From: Nemertoderma westbladi | Lineage: Eukaryota; Xenacoelomorpha; Nemertodermatida; Nemertodermatidae | Direction of reading: 5' to 3' | NCBI GenBank assembly: GCA_032718475.1 | Contig: JAUCBJ010007725.1 | Span: 62,001-126,000, forward strand | DNA length: 64,000 nt | In this document: positions 31,435 through 43,538 of the stretch, piece by piece | How the letters are laid out: each line of letters begins with the position of its first letter | How positions within the stretch are numbered: position 1 is the stretch's first letter | Notes under the pieces: generated by a model | What the model was told of the DNA's origin: nothing | Database searches by the model: none | What the model saw: only the letters and a program-made list of their open reading frames with translations | Position numbers and translations under genes: made by a program

Positions 31435-33312
31435 TGCTGCCAAGGTCAAAAGTGATAAAAGAATGACTGTGTTTATTGAAAATAGGTTGAAAGAAATATG
31501 AAATACAAGTAACATCAACTTTAGATATGTGAACACGCAAGATAATCCTGCTGATATTGCAACTAGGTGCCAATATACAACCAAACAGCTCTACAATAGC
31601 ACATTATGGTGGAATGGACCAAAATGGATCATAAGTGATATATCATTATGGCCCAATTGGGGAGTTGAAGAAATAACAAAAAAAACAATTGATGCAATAC
31701 AGGGTTGCATGTCCTCCAAAATACTATTCGAAGCTTCTCTTCCAATTATAACCAAGAAATCTTATGAAATGAAGACTACACCATTTGGACTAGATATAAA
31801 TAAATATTCAAAGTGGATCAGAATCCTACGTATTTCTGCATGGATTCAGAGATTTATTATAAACTGTCATGGAAAGACGAAACTGAATGGATGCCTAACG
31901 ACTACAGAAATCAACGATGCGAAATTAATTTGGGAGAAATACATACAATCGAACCACTTCAAAGACATAATACATGATATCATCAATGGGAAAAGAAACA
32001 ACCTTATTAATCAACTTGGATTAAAGATAGACAACGATGGCCTAATCAGATGCTATGGAAGATTGGAAAACATCAGTAATGATGATTATTGCAAATTTCC
32101 CAAACTTCTTCCAAAGTCATCTCCATTAACTACACTAATAATAGAACACATTCATGTAAGTAGACTACATGCGTGGATTAACCACACATTATCAACCCTG
32201 CGCAAAGAGTACTGGATACCACAGGGAAGAAAAGCCGTGCGGTCAGTTCTGCTCATATGCAAGACCTGCCGAAAATGGGAAGGAGGACCTTACAAATTAC
32301 CAATTATGCCTCCTTTGCCCTTACTAAGAACTACTGAAGCTATTGCTTTCCAACACATTGGATTAGATTACCTAGGACCATTATACATACAACTTCCTTC
32401 AAAGGAAAATGTAAAAACATGGGTATGTCTTTTCACTTGTTTAGTAGTGAGATCAATTCATCTCGAACTAGCTGCTAATCAATCATCTGAAGAATTCTTA
32501 ATGTGTGTACGACGATTTGTCTCTAGGAGAGGAACTCCTACTAATATAATTTGTGACAATGCTGGTCAGTTCAAACTCACAGACACTGTCATGAATAACT
32601 TATGGAAAAAGGTCACAAATGATGAAGATGTATTATCATACATTTCCACTAAAGGAATAAACATTAAATATATACCAGAACTATCACCATGGATGGGTGG
32701 ATTCTATGAGAGAATGGTTGGTATAATAAAACGTACACTGCGAAAAACTCTAGGAAAATTGCGTCTTAACTATCTACAATTGTATACTGTTATGACAGAG
32801 GTAGAAGCTGTGGTCAATACACGACCCTTAACTTACGTTGGTGCGGATCTGGAAGATAGATACGTCCTAACTCCCAATGATTTTCTAACTATCAACACTA
32901 AACCTGGGATTCCTTATATCGAAATTGAAAATGAGAAGGATAAAGATTACACGCCGGGAACAAAGAAATCCAAAGCCTAGACCTACTAGAGTATTGGAAG
33001 AAAGGAATGATATATTTAAATCAATGCTGGACAATATTCAATGATGAATATCTTACCAGCCTAAGAGAACGATATCAAAGACACATTAAACAGAATCATG
33101 CTGTAGATACTGAAGTAAAAATAGGATCCATTGTAATAATAAAGGAGAAAAACCTACCAAGGGGATCGTGGAAGTTAGGTAAAGTAACTCAACTTATCCA
33201 GAGTCATGACGGGCTGATACGATCTGTCAAACTAACTCTCCCTTCAAAAAGGATTATAACAAGGCCATTGAAACTGCTATATCCTTTAGAATATGATGAA
33301 TATATATATTGA
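31435..33312 (+). pseudogene. BEL/Pao RNase H tail and integrase (broken)
   Basis: The frame opens mid-domain near 31435, has a TGA at 31499-31501 and is then open from 31502 to 32980. It shifts frame near 32965-32980 and continues to TGA at 33310-33312. Visible motifs are VNTQDNPADIATR (RNase H end), a zinc motif with CKTC, and the integrase catalytic triad in GLDYLGP, CDNAGQF and WMGGFYERMVG. The C-terminal segment is RGSWKLGKV to LLYPLEYDE. Truncation, one nonsense codon and one frameshift make it inactive. It differs clearly in sequence from the BEL element at 22095-28673, so it is a separate family member. Confidence 0.85.
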
Positions 33313-33335
33313 AAAACTTTTTTTTGAAGGCGGAG

Positions 33336-33573
33336 TGTCTTGACACATATATGACCTAAGTCCCAATTATTGTAAGCAGTAGTGTTAGTCAGTATGTGTT
33401 ACCGGTAGTGCAGTAGTGTTAGACGGACCAGTCAGTAGTGTCTTTTTTATAGTTAGAACTGAAATTGTCAGACAAAATGAGTATCAAGAATACTGGAATA
33501 CATAATGCAGTAATGTCATATCGGCATATTATTATTTCATATTATATTGACCGCAATTGAATGAGTGAATCCA
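33336..33573 (+). repeat. Putative 3' LTR of BEL remnant
   Basis: Starts TGTCTTGACA right after the purine tract. The right edge is set where the satellite resumes (AACAATATGAGC), with CA as the last two bases. There is no second copy in the window to confirm it. Confidence 0.45.
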
Positions 33574-33578
33574 AAACA

Positions 33579-34250
33579 ATATGAGCTAAAGTTGAGATTT
33601 TTGAGAGACTTTCAGACACCATCAGTGCAATGGTCTCCCGCTAGAGGGCCACATGTCTAAACATTAAATGCCCTCCCATTTCTTTGCTTTTAATCCGTTT
33701 AAGCTGAAACTTGGCAGATATGTATTAGACCATTAGCTGTGACTTTCAAAGGAGGCGAATCCATCTGCAGTTCTCCAGTCTACCGCTAGAGGGCCAAATG
33801 TCTGAAAGTGAAATCGTTGTCGTCGTTATGATATTGACATGCTTATAACTTTGTCGAATTTAAAGCTGCCAAGTTGAAAATTTGTTTTGTTGAAAATCAG
33901 TTCAACAGTCACCCGCTATAGGACTACTTTATGCCTGAAAGTGAATAGATTCTCCCGTCTCATTGATTTTAATCAGTTTAAGCTGAATCTTGGCATATAT
34001 TCTGGACCACATGCTGCGTCTTTGTGGGGGGGGGGGGGGGGGGGATTTAATCGGTCTGCCGCTATACGACGAAATTTCTGAAAGTGAGATCCGTCTCTCA
34101 TTTCGTTATCCGTTATTCAAGATGAAACTTGGCCGATGTACGTATGTACTATTCATCCATAGGCTGTGTCTTTGTGGGGCTGGAGACCCTAATCCATCTT
34201 CAGTTCTCACTATACCGCTAGAGTCAGAAATGTCTGAATAGAAATGAAAG
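33579..34250. repeat. Satellite with CTCF-like motif, right block
   Basis: Near-perfect copy of 31125-31425 up to 33880, then progressively diverged units. Motif positions: 33638 and 33783 (CCGCTAGAGGGC), 33913 (CCGCTATAGGAC), 34059 (CCGCTATACGAC) and 34215 (CCGCTAGAGTCA). A 19-G run (34026-34044) sits between units. Confidence 0.8.
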
Positions 34251-35067
34251 AGGTAAAAAGTGATTAGGCGAAATCTGCTTAAAATTTGCTAATACAGTAA
34301 TACTTTCGAATTAGTACTTAAATTAAATTTAAGTCACGTGCTGCGCGAAGGCCCCACTTCGTGTTTTACTTGTATTGATAGCCTAGATTATTAAACCCAT
34401 TTTGCCATTAATTTCTTTGGTCATTAAAACAATTCCTGTTTTCCAGTAAATTTTTTTCGTTATCAAATATATATTTCCCCCACTCAATTTAATTATCACT
34501 AAAATATATTTTTGAATCATCAAAACTAAATCTGTTACGGCCTATGGTAATAAAATCCCTTTATTATTTAGGTTAGAATAACGTGGCGCTGTAACCTGCC
34601 CTTTCCTACATTTTAGCAATAATTTAATAGATTAATAGATTCAATGTTAATTAATAGGTTTTAGTGGAAACTGAATATTTTAGTGATTTTCCTGTTAAAA
34701 ATTTAATAAAAAATTATTATTTTTAGTAAGGCGATAAATCAATTGGCTACGATTATCGAATACCATTATTTACATTCGTTAATTGAGAGGAAAATATGAA
34801 ATGGGAACGCTCCCGCTTTTTCATCTTGCGAAAGTTAGCGAATGGAAGAATTCTTTAGCGAAACACATTTTTCAATCTCACCATTCAACAATGTAAGCTG
34901 AAATTTGGAAATTTAAGTCGGATATACAGTATGTTTAAAAAACAACAAGCTTTATGTTGTTACATTTGACAGTTTCTTTGCAACAAAACATTTGCAATGA
35001 ACGCATAATTCTAGAAAAACAGGAGAGACGAGTTTAATGTGGCCGGAATCGTCATTAACAGAATAGC
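34251..35067. other. AT-rich DNA with fragments of dispersed repeats
   Basis: Contains GTGCTGCGCGAAGGCC (about 34339), shared with 10737 and 36950, and an inverted copy of the 68-bp satellite motif (34570-34615, CTGTAACCTGCCCTTTCCT). No gene. Ends at CATAC, the left target duplication of the giant element. Confidence 0.5.
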
Positions 35068-35072
35068 CATAC

Positions 35073-36283
35073 TGTTCGCGCTTTCAGACCTTTGGCAGTT
35101 TAACCCGCCAAATTAGGATGTCTTCTAGATAATAATTCGCTTTTAGCCTATGACAAGTATTTGATTCACTACACTAGTCGAAACCAATCTGTGCGCGATC
35201 ATTCACCCGCTGGATATACCCGGGAGATTGGGTTCGACGGCTTAATCTTTTTGCTATGTAAGCCTAATGTATTATTCGACTGACAGTATTATATAATCTC
35301 TGACAATATTATTCACCTTCGGGAAATATTAACAGTTCCTTTAGGACGTGGCGCTCTATCTATATAAACAGAGTTATGACTTAAACTACTCACAACGATA
35401 TGGCTTAGTTATAATTCACATATATGGCGCATTCTTTAGGAAATGCTTCGTTATCAGTCTCACTCATACACAATGCTGCACAATACTGCACACTAATCTG
35501 CCGATCTTCACTGATTTTAGTCACATATAAAAGGAACACGGACCGACTCATGTAGGGTCTATCAAATAACATTAGATTCACTTCAAACCACTTTAACATA
35601 AGTCACAATCGTTATATGTAACCTTTCTCTCTTACCTTCGGTATATCAAGAATATTGGGGTTTCGGGGTTATTTATCGTTATTCCAAATATAATAATTCA
35701 TCAACCATATTATGAAGAACCGACAGTAAATAGCAGTATAACAATATAAAAGTATGCACCAGTGTGTGGTACATGCAGTTCAGTAAGTTGAGTTGCACAG
35801 TGATTCAGTGATAACGGATATATGTCCTTATAATTAAGCCTACTAGTGTTAGGCTAAAACAGCAAAGCACAAAATATTTCCAAGCCGCTCTCTCCTGGCT
35901 CAGGACAGAATGTAAACACTGCACAATAAGCATTGAGTGATTTCTAGGAAATTTCTGTACAAGAGCCATAAAAATGCTCTGATTGGCTGACTGAACTGAG
36001 AGACGCCGTAGAACAAAGAAAATCAACACGTATGAATGTCAGCTGTTAACCGTCGTCATAGTAACTACTGTTCAAGAGTAGCTATCACCTTTTGCGTCAC
36101 GGAATTGCCATAGAATCATCAACTATGCCTTCCACAGTACACATACGGAGGAAATAGCTCTTAGATCCTCTAAAAACACCGATACAGCAATAATACGGTT
36201 TCTTACACCTATTAAATCAACTACAGAGTATTTTAATGTAAAAATAATAAAAATAACGGGGCAATTCAGCAAAGGCTTTTACA
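35073..36283 (-). repeat. 3' LTR of giant element
   Basis: 1211 bp. Visible differences from the 5' LTR are TTTTTGC versus TTATTGC, CACGGACC versus CACGCACC and GCGTCACGG versus GCGTAACGG. Short chance ORFs occur identically in both copies. Confidence 0.93.
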
Positions 36284-37099
36284 CCGCTCCCAGAAAATGG
36301 GATTTTCAGTCTATAAAATATAAAAATCACAGTTTCTAAAACTAGTCGAGTAGACGCTTGGTACATTTTACTGACGAACCGTTCTCCAGCGTATGACTGC
36401 AATTTTATTTGCTCATGATGTTGTTCAACATTATAACAATAAATTTTCGCTATAAAGACTTTGGGAAAGGTTGAGCAATTTTTTTTATTGCCGTTTGTTT
36501 GGAGGATAAAATCATAACAAAATTACCAAAAAAATGTTAATCTATGTAGAGAATGTGTTAGCAACAACATTAAACATTCTAGAATATTATGTTTTTATGA
36601 TTCAAAACATTGCAGTAATAAGTTATATTTAGTTAGGCAATGAAAATTTATTATGGTTCAAAACACTGCAGTAATAAGTTACATTTAGGCAATGAAAATG
36701 ACCTTAAAGAGAGTTGGAGGCGACGAGTGTGCTTTGACTAAAATAATTAAAAAATATTGTGATTAATAGTGACATTTAGTTTTGAGAAAGATTGTCCTAT
36801 CTGGATCTACCGCCTTATGTAAGGCGTTAGATCCAAAAAATCCAAAAGTTGGAAACGCTAGAAAAATGCAGCGATAGCAATATGAGAAAGGACTTTTGCC
36901 ATTTGCGAAACAAGATTGCCTCGATACGAAGAATTACACGTACGTGGGGCCTTCGCGCAGCACGAGGCCCAGTTATGAGATACAAATTAATATCGAGCGA
37001 CTGTATCACAAAATCAGTATTTAACTTTATAAATTAGTAAAATTTAGAAATTTAACCACACCGCCAATCAATCAAAAAAAGAGGGACAGTACGTGTTCA
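36284..37099. other. Giant-element 3' region, no gene seen
   Basis: Starts with the purine tract next to the LTR. Includes an AT-rich pair of ~40-bp repeats (ACATTGCAGTAATAAGTTA near 36606 and 36665) and, at 36935-36985, an inverted copy of the GTGCTGCGCGAAGG dispersed repeat. Confidence 0.5.
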
Positions 37100-37180
37100 G
37101 CCCTTTAAATCTGCACCCCCACCCCACCCCACCCCACCCCCACCCCACCCCACCCCACCCCACCCCCCCCCCCCACCCTT
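37100..37180. repeat. (CCCCA)n microsatellite with 13-C run
   Basis: About 13 CCCCA/CCCCCA units and a poly-C run. Strongly strand-asymmetric; G-rich on the minus strand. Confidence 0.85.
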
Positions 37181-38087
37181 CCCACCCACCAATACATAAC
37201 CGCGACATCTACCACCCACGGAAGGTAGCACGAACTTATTTCCAATCGCACGTTCAATATGCGAAGCCAGGTGGTTTATAGGAATATAATCTACGCAGTA
37301 CTAAATACAGTCGATGCAGTAATGAATGATATTCAAATAATTTATTTAATATACTGTTAATGCCTCTGAAAACTTAGACAATTAAAATACACAGAAATCC
37401 CATCAAAAAATAATAAGCATAATATTTTGAGAAATAAACAATTTTGGATATAAGCCTTCTGCAGTGGTAATCTTATTGACTGACAATCATTAAATGAGAT
37501 CTGTCTATTACCTGAGACTAAAGAACACAGACTCTATAGTGTAATAGGAGGTAGGGAATGCAGGTTTCAATCTCGTTAGGTCTAGCTGGCAGCCGTGTGG
37601 CTAGTTACATACAACCCCCCTCCACTGGCATTCCCAGCAACTGGCTCCCTTACACACACATCCCCCATCTATGTACCAGCCAACTTGCAAGTTGGCCAAT
37701 AAATGATCAGTATTTAATGAGAATCCATTTTTTATGCCGTTTTAATTACTTTAGATCAATTAAAGACACAATTATTAAAGCAAATCACTTGAACTAATTA
37801 AAAACTATAATAGAATGGCGTATGTGGATTACATCTGTATAATTTTTAATTATAATTATTTAAATCTTATACTGTAAAACAATTAATTTCCTTTAAAAGG
37901 CAGGTTGAAAATGGTGTTTTCACCGTAATCAACTTAATTAACTAATTAACTGCTATTATCTTAGCTTCTCGAAGGCCACACGGAAATTCTACTTGGAAAA
38001 TTTCTAAACTTTTGCCAAACAACATGTGTACCAAGTTTGGATAGATTTCATCAAAGATTGGCTGAGTTATTAACGTTTAAAATTGAA
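37181..38087. other. AT-rich DNA, no gene seen
   Basis: No coding signal or clear repeat. Confidence 0.4.
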
Positions 38088-38127
38088 CACGACAGAACGA
38101 CAGAACGACAGAACGACAGAACGACAG
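38088..38127. repeat. 8-bp tandem repeat GACAGAAC
   Basis: About 4.7 perfect copies, preceded by TTGAACAC and followed by GGTTGATTAATGG. Possibly the end of a small dispersed element. Confidence 0.8.
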
Positions 38128-38183
38128 GTTGATTAATGGTACCACTACGCTAAGGCTCACTCACTTCGTGGCTCGCCCCACAG

Positions 38184-38288
38184 TAGCTGGAAATTTGAAG
38201 ATTCCGTTGGATTTGGGAGATGGTGAGCTTGAAGACCTAACTATTTTGGGAACCCGATTCTATCGAAGTTGTTACGTCAATTTTAAAG
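38184..38288 (+). other. Possible orphan exon or exon-like fragment
   Basis: A 105-bp open stretch sits between an acceptor-like CCCCACAG and a donor-like AAAG|GTAATA. It encodes NLKIPLDLGDGELEDLTILG and then TRFYRSCYVNFK. The protein-like look and both splice-like borders are suggestive, but I recognise no family and see no partner exons. The sequence just before it (GTGGCTCGCCCCACAGTA) recurs inverted near 30917, so it may be part of a mobile repeat. Confidence 0.25.
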
Positions 38289-38640
38289 GTAATATACTTA
38301 ATGTACACCACCATTTAATATATAGAATATTGTATAATACTTATATTTCAAAAGATTTGTATTTTTGCTTTACAATTGTTGTTGGAAAATAATTTTAAAA
38401 CGTCTCCATCACCACGGCCCTATCAAGCATTATTGATCATTTTATAATACTTTTTATGTAGCTATTTTTAAGTTTTGATACAAATAAATGTTCTGGAACA
38501 TATTGCCGGTACCCAACATTTATACAATATTATTGTATTTTTTTTTTAATATTTCAGATTTTATTTATTTCTTTTAAAATATGGCAGATTTGTTTTGTTA
38601 TGATAGAAATATTTTTTCAACTTTATTTGTTTATAACATA
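38289..38640. other. AT-rich DNA, no gene seen
   Basis: T-rich sequence with no feature I can support. Confidence 0.4.
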
Positions 38641-39709
38641 GGCCTATATAAAAAAAAATGTGAATAAAACGCAACATAAAAGACCAATATTCTCTATGTG
38701 AGGCCTAATCCTATATAGAATCATTTTATTGTATATTTTGGCAGCTACCACAAGCAGACAGATCCCACGATAGTTTGTTGGTATACCGAGGTCTCCTTTC
38801 TTGGGGAGAGGCTTTAGTTGACCTTTAGTCCAAATTGGTGGTGGCTTTTCCCCTTTTAACATCCGGTTGCAAGCATTCAATAATGGTCTATTTAGCACTC
38901 CGGTTTTCCATACCTCTTCAGGGATTTCACCTAATCCACTACTCGCTTTATAATTGGACATGCTTTTAATACTTCTTTGGAGTTCGGCAGGTGCCTGGTT
39001 GTTTCTCAACCTTGTTGATGTTTTCGGCTGTTGGTTGTTCAGTTTTTACTTTGGAGTAGGAGTATCTTAACATCTTCTCTCTTGCGATTTTGAACTTTTT
39101 ACTGTGTGAGCTTCCTTTACTGCATTGTCAGTTCTGAGTTTCTCCCAGTCATAGTTGATTCGCTTGCTTGTCCTGAGTTTACTGGCTCTCAAACTGAGTC
39201 TGAGCTATGCAGTCTGGTCTGGTCCGAACAAATTAGGTTGAACGAGCTGACTACTGTATGCCTCGCAGTTAAATGTCATTATATTAGTTTATGATCCTGG
39301 AATTTTTATATTCGATGGGGTTTAGTGTCAGAAGTGTAAATGGACTTAGGAGAATTCATACTCAACCAATTGAAACTTTGACCGAATTGCTTTCTGCTGA
39401 ATTTGCAGACTGGAAGTGGATGGACGTTATAAACGTCCATTTCAAATGTCATTCATTATACTTGGTGGCTCATGACTAATCTGATATTCTTGAATACAAA
39501 TGATGTCGATGTAATATTCCATTGCCAGAGCTATAATAATGTTTGTTAAGCAGTTTCAGAGTGCGTGCGTTCATTGTAGCAATATTTAGTGACTTTCTAA
39601 GTTTCAACAGGTTGGTTCTCATTCTGCTCGACCTTCTTTCATTCACTGGGGTCGATAAAATGAGTACCTGTTGAATTACTGGGAACAAACCTTGGGATAC
39701 GAGTAGCAC
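38641..39709 (-). pseudogene. Decayed RTE-like LINE remnant
   Basis: On the minus strand, 39660-39470 shows the start of an APE endonuclease (SLNIATMNARTL and, in another frame, ALAMEYYIDIICIQEYQ). 39009-38650 shows reverse-transcriptase block sequences (SNYKASSGLGEIPEEVWK, LKPLPKKGDLGIPTNYRGIC, AAKIYNKMILYRIRPHIE). The middle is deleted and frames are broken. It is similar in style to, but clearly different from, the LINE at 53958-56298. It lies within the giant element. Confidence 0.8.
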
Positions 39710-41051
39710 CAGTCATACCTTCGGGTAGCAGCTACTGAAGAGGGAGACAGATGCATGTTATAGTGGCACGTTATTCTAACCAAATAGATAAACGAAAGTC
39801 AACAGAACAGGTTACAGTTTTATTTTTGGGAGTAACCAGCTGTTATTTGCGTCGATTTTTCCCTGGTGAGGGATGAATTTTGATTGCGACTAAAGGTCCT
39901 CCCTATCTTCGAAGAGATGCCTTCAGTCCGACTGTTTGATTGGCTTTTTTTACTATTGTATAATGCACAGATATTGATATATTATTCGAATTCCTAGAAC
40001 TTTTAATTCCTGCAAAGCTAACCTAGCATTGCGAATTATCTTGCACAAAATATAATGAAAGTATTATTTATTTCAGATGTAAAATTTAGAATTAAAGGAA
40101 ACTGCAGCAGTCAAGAATGAATATAAGAAGAGCGGGCTCGCAAGTATTATTCTGGAGAGCGGCTGTAGATAATATGCAGCCGGCAGCCGCCACTATAGCC
40201 TACAAACTTTGGTTGGATGTGGGAGCAATTTGTAAATAGGGCTTTCAATTTTTATTGTAAGTGTGCGAACAAGGACTGTGATAATGTGCAAATAAATATA
40301 TTATCAAACATTCAACTAAAAGTAATTACTGCAAATGCAGAAGTTGTTTCATCGACATTCCTTCACCTTTCATTTCACGGTCCACTGGTAATACCGGATA
40401 TCACCTTATAGAAACAACATCTCAGTTTGGGTAACCACTGCTACAGTAATTCGAAAAGGATAAACTTGCGCCATTCTGTCCATAAATGCGTCGGCCACAA
40501 AGTCCACATTCGATTTAACATATTTCCAACATATTTTCCACCAGTTCTTGAGGATACATGTCTAGCGAGAGTTAGGGTGCTGACAGCATATATTCCTGAC
40601 AGACAGGTATGTCGGTGCATTACTTGGCCACAGTGATGAGCTCCAAATTGCACACCGAGCCTTGTATGTATTACAAGTTCACTACCAGTAACAGTGTTTG
40701 CCATAACACTGCAATGTTACAAAATTTGTAACTCATAACTGCAAACATAATCCTTATTCCTTACATTTTTATTATCTCGAGCTTAGTTTCTCCTTATTTA
40801 TGATTGACCAGTGTCTAACTAGATAAATATACCCCTGCATGTTAATTCATTATTGTTGCTATGTAAAACATCTGTCGTTAAGATAAATAGTGTTCTAGAA
40901 AAAATTGCTCAATGCGGACTATGTAAAATATAACATAATTTCAAATGGTTTATACAAGTTAACACTTTCAGCAAAAAAAACTGCAGTCATACCCAATTTG
41001 AACGGTGGTCGGTACTGTCTACTTGACTAAACCTAAAGATACTCTAAACAG
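39710..41051. other. Between LINE remnant and zinc-knuckle ORF, no gene seen
   Basis: Contains a copy of the 68-bp satellite-related repeat (39730-39820: TGGCACGTTATTCTAACC, ATAAACGA, AACAGGTTACAG). The rest is AT-rich with short chance ORFs. The part next to 41051 would be the 3'UTR of the minus-strand ORF. Confidence 0.5.
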
Positions 41052-43538
41052 TTAGTCTTTCTTACGCGGACGGCGTTTACGCAGTTTCGTGAGGCTAGCA
41101 AGAGTCCTTTTCTCTTTGGGGCGAGCCACTTTACGAGGAGGGCTGTAGCTCCTAGGCGAAGGGTGCAATTCAATTGCATCAGAAGGTGTAGGGTTACGAT
41201 CGGTATACCCGCCGGTCGAAGTACCTGGTTGATTAATATCAACCTCAGTGGAGCGAGGTCTAACGGCCTTTAGAGCGCGTCTCAGGACAGCAGCTCCTAC
41301 GGGTCCTTGACGGGTCGTCTGGACACTAGCGGTGGGTGGACCGTGAGTGGTGAGGAACTTTCTCGGTTTAATGGTTCTCTCCAGCTCGCGTTCTCGTGTT
41401 CGATATTCATATGGTCGCCGAGATACTTCCTGTAGTTCAGGATGCGAGTTCACAAAGATGTCGCCATACTCAGGGTCCTGACGGATAAAATTGATCAGGT
41501 GATATGTGGTTATATCATTAGGGTTAACGTTTCTAAGGTATTTTCTGACAAACTTGGTGGAAATACACTCACCAACACGCTTCATTAACTCGTAACTTGG
41601 TACGCGTGTTTTCTGTTCAATCGACGCGAATAGATAAGGATGGAACGCGTAAACTCCCTCGTAAGCTCGTCCAGGGTAATAGCGATGTCGGGATTCGCAA
41701 TGTAAATCCGCGTTCGCTTCCCAAGCTCGGATGTATCGCAGGGTGATCATCTCGTCTACGCTCTCTAAATCGCGATTAAAGGGACAATTGTAACTTTCAT
41801 GTCCTTTAAGTTGACAGTAGTGACATTGAGTCATAAATTGTGGGCAGACGGCAAAAATATGAGAGTTATTAAGTCTGCAATAAGCACAATATATTTCCAT
41901 CATCGGTTGTTCGAGGAAATAGGAGCAAGGTACGCTCGAGTCTAGAGGGGTGAAGTGGTCTCTCGATGCGCATAATCGACAACGTTTTCGAGAAACGTAG
42001 TTGGCGTGTCGATAATCGTACGCTGTGAGACGCTGTGGACCTTGATACCACTCTATGACATAATCATTGTCACTGCTCCGGGAAGCTGTAGGCTGAATCG
42101 CTTCTGATTCCAAGCATACTGGTTCATCTTCCAGCTGTATAGACGAAGTGGGTGCGTCGGTCTCAGTAAGTGGATCCACTGTCTGTATTTCCACGACAGA
42201 ATAACCTGTAGGTATTCGGGGTCTTTGTATGACAGATGAATGTAAGTTCTGTATACAAACGTCTTGAAAAACGGCAAATCCAGCGCTACTCAGCTTCTCC
42301 GCAGCTGAGTCTCTCAGACTGAGTTTGGTCAGCGCGCGGTCCTTGAACTGACTATCGACGTTACGGAACGGAGTCAGAAAGCGCCGGAAACATTCGAAAC
42401 GTATAAACTTATTGTGTTCGTCTAACTTGGCGAGTTTAGTTCCGAGTATTAATGGATGAGCGCGTATGGTACGACTGCACACATCGGCTAGCCAACCGGC
42501 AAGTGCTGCGTTTTCAAAGATCGTGTATATAGCTAAGGAAGGGCGAAGTGGAACACTCATAAAGCTATATACGGCACCAGGCGCAGTTAATGGTCCATCA
42601 AAATATAAACGAGAGTAATGATCTCCATATACTTGCTGGTAATTGGTAGGATTTCCAACTTTGAAATTCCATCCATATTCTTGAAAGGCAAGATGTCCGA
42701 TGGATGTCCGTTGTACCTTAGTAATGTTGCTGGGTGTATTGGCATACATAGTGCGAAAGAAACCTCGGCCTTCGGCCCAAGGAGCAATCAGCTGAGTATC
42801 AACGAAAGGGTATGGAATGTTTTCCATATTCCGGAAGTCGTTTTGGAGATCTCCATAAACAGCTGAGCCGATTTTTAGGATTCTTTCGTTAAACAACATT
42901 TCGAGCACAGGTTGGGGTAACATTGATCCATCGATACCCATGGCCGGTTTGCGCTCGGTGTCGGTGACGTAACGCTGCGCGAGCTCGAATTGTCCATGTC
43001 GAAGTTTCTTTTGTGTCTCCGTAAGGGTTTCAAAAGAATAATCAATCACGTCGGAACACGCTCGAGTGAATACGTGGGTAGAACCAGCGAGTCCCCGTAT
43101 ATGTATCATTCGCGTAGTTCCTAGTTCTCCCACCGGAACGCTACCTTCGTTGTCATAAGTAACAACGCCATACATCTCGATAACGTTAAGAGTCTCGTTC
43201 CATTCTTTAGTGGCGTTTTCGAGAGTCATTCCCACTGGATGCCACAAAGTAGCGCATTCGCTAGCATTGGGTAAATCTCTATACTTTAAGCATTGTGTAG
43301 TATAGGTTTCCACATCTCCATATCGTTTTATTCTTTCTTCCTCGAATAACACGTCAAGATTCCAGTGCACCAATCGAGTTTTAATGAATCCATCAAGATT
43401 GTAAGGAGGTAATATTTCTTTCTCTATTCTGGAAATATTATACGGTTTTCGAAATGAGTTTAGTTTAACTAGCTGATCTAGATGTTTTTGTAGTTGTTCG
43501 AGTTCGACGAGGTCGAGAGGATTGATTAATGGTAGTCT
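41052..43538 (-). CDS. Large unrecognised ORF with three zinc knuckles (giant element)
   Basis: Open from 43538 to TAA at 41054-41052, about 828 codons. There is no ATG near the beginning: the first methionine is about 100 codons in. The frame overlaps the end of the upstream ORF (45007-43526) in the -1 register, so it is either expressed by a frame change or separated by a one-base indel. Near 41990-41785 three zinc motifs follow one another: CRLCASRDH, CAYCRLNNSHIFAVC and CHYCQLKGHESYNC (CX2CX4HX4C). The C-terminus is basic and ends KLRKRRPRKKD. The knuckles and basic tail suggest a nucleic-acid-binding, Gag-like product. I see no signal peptide or membrane segment, so an envelope protein is unlikely. 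It lies downstream of pol on the same strand and between the same LTRs. The family is unknown to me. Confidence 0.75.
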   Translation of the reverse strand, partial: RLPLINPLDLVELEQLQKHLDQLVKLNSFRKPYNISRIEKEILPPYNLDGFIKTRLVHWNLDVLFEEERIKRYGDVETYTTQCLKYRDLPNASECATLWHPVGMTLENATKEWNETLNVIEMYGVVTYDNEGSVPVGELGTTRMIHIRGLAGSTHVFTRACSDVIDYSFETLTETQKKLRHGQFELAQRYVTDTERKPAMGIDGSMLPQPVLEMLFNERILKIGSAVYGDLQNDFRNMENIPYPFVDTQLIAPWAEGRGFFRTMYANTPSNITKVQRTSIGHLAFQEYGWNFKVGNPTNYQQVYGDHYSRLYFDGPLTAPGAVYSFMSVPLRPSLAIYTIFENAALAGWLADVCSRTIRAHPLILGTKLAKLDEHNKFIRFECFRRFLTPFRNVDSQFKDRALTKLSLRDSAAEKLSSAGFAVFQDVCIQNLHSSVIQRPRIPTGYSVVEIQTVDPLTETDAPTSSIQLEDEPVCLESEAIQPTASRSSDNDYVIEWYQGPQRLTAYDYRHANYVSRKRCRLCASRDHFTPLDSSVPCSYFLEQPMMEIYCAYCRLNNSHIFAVCPQFMTQCHYCQLKGHESYNCPFNRDLESVDEMITLRYIRAWEANADLHCESRHRYYPGRAYEGVYAFHPYLFASIEQKTRVPSYELMKRVGECISTKFVRKYLRNVNPNDITTYHLINFIRQDPEYGDIFVNSHPELQEVSRRPYEYRTRERELERTIKPRKFLTTHGPPTASVQTTRQGPVGAAVLRRALKAVRPRSTEVDINQPGTSTGGYTDRNPTPSDAIELHPSPRSYSPPRKVARPKEKRTLASLTKLRKRRPRKKD

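Larger units (their letters stand above)
31435..33573 (+). mobile_element. 5'-truncated BEL/Pao remnant with 3' LTR
   Basis: Begins inside the RNase H region and continues through integrase. It ends with a purine tract GAAGGCGGAG and a putative 3' LTR (33336-33573, TGTCTT...TCCA). No 5' LTR, Gag or reverse transcriptase is present. It sits inside the CTCF-like-motif satellite. Confidence 0.8.

Noticed and set aside
35348-36029. Small ORFs repeated at 60826-61507
   Set aside because: They are duplicated only because they lie in the two LTRs; no domain or start context supports coding.
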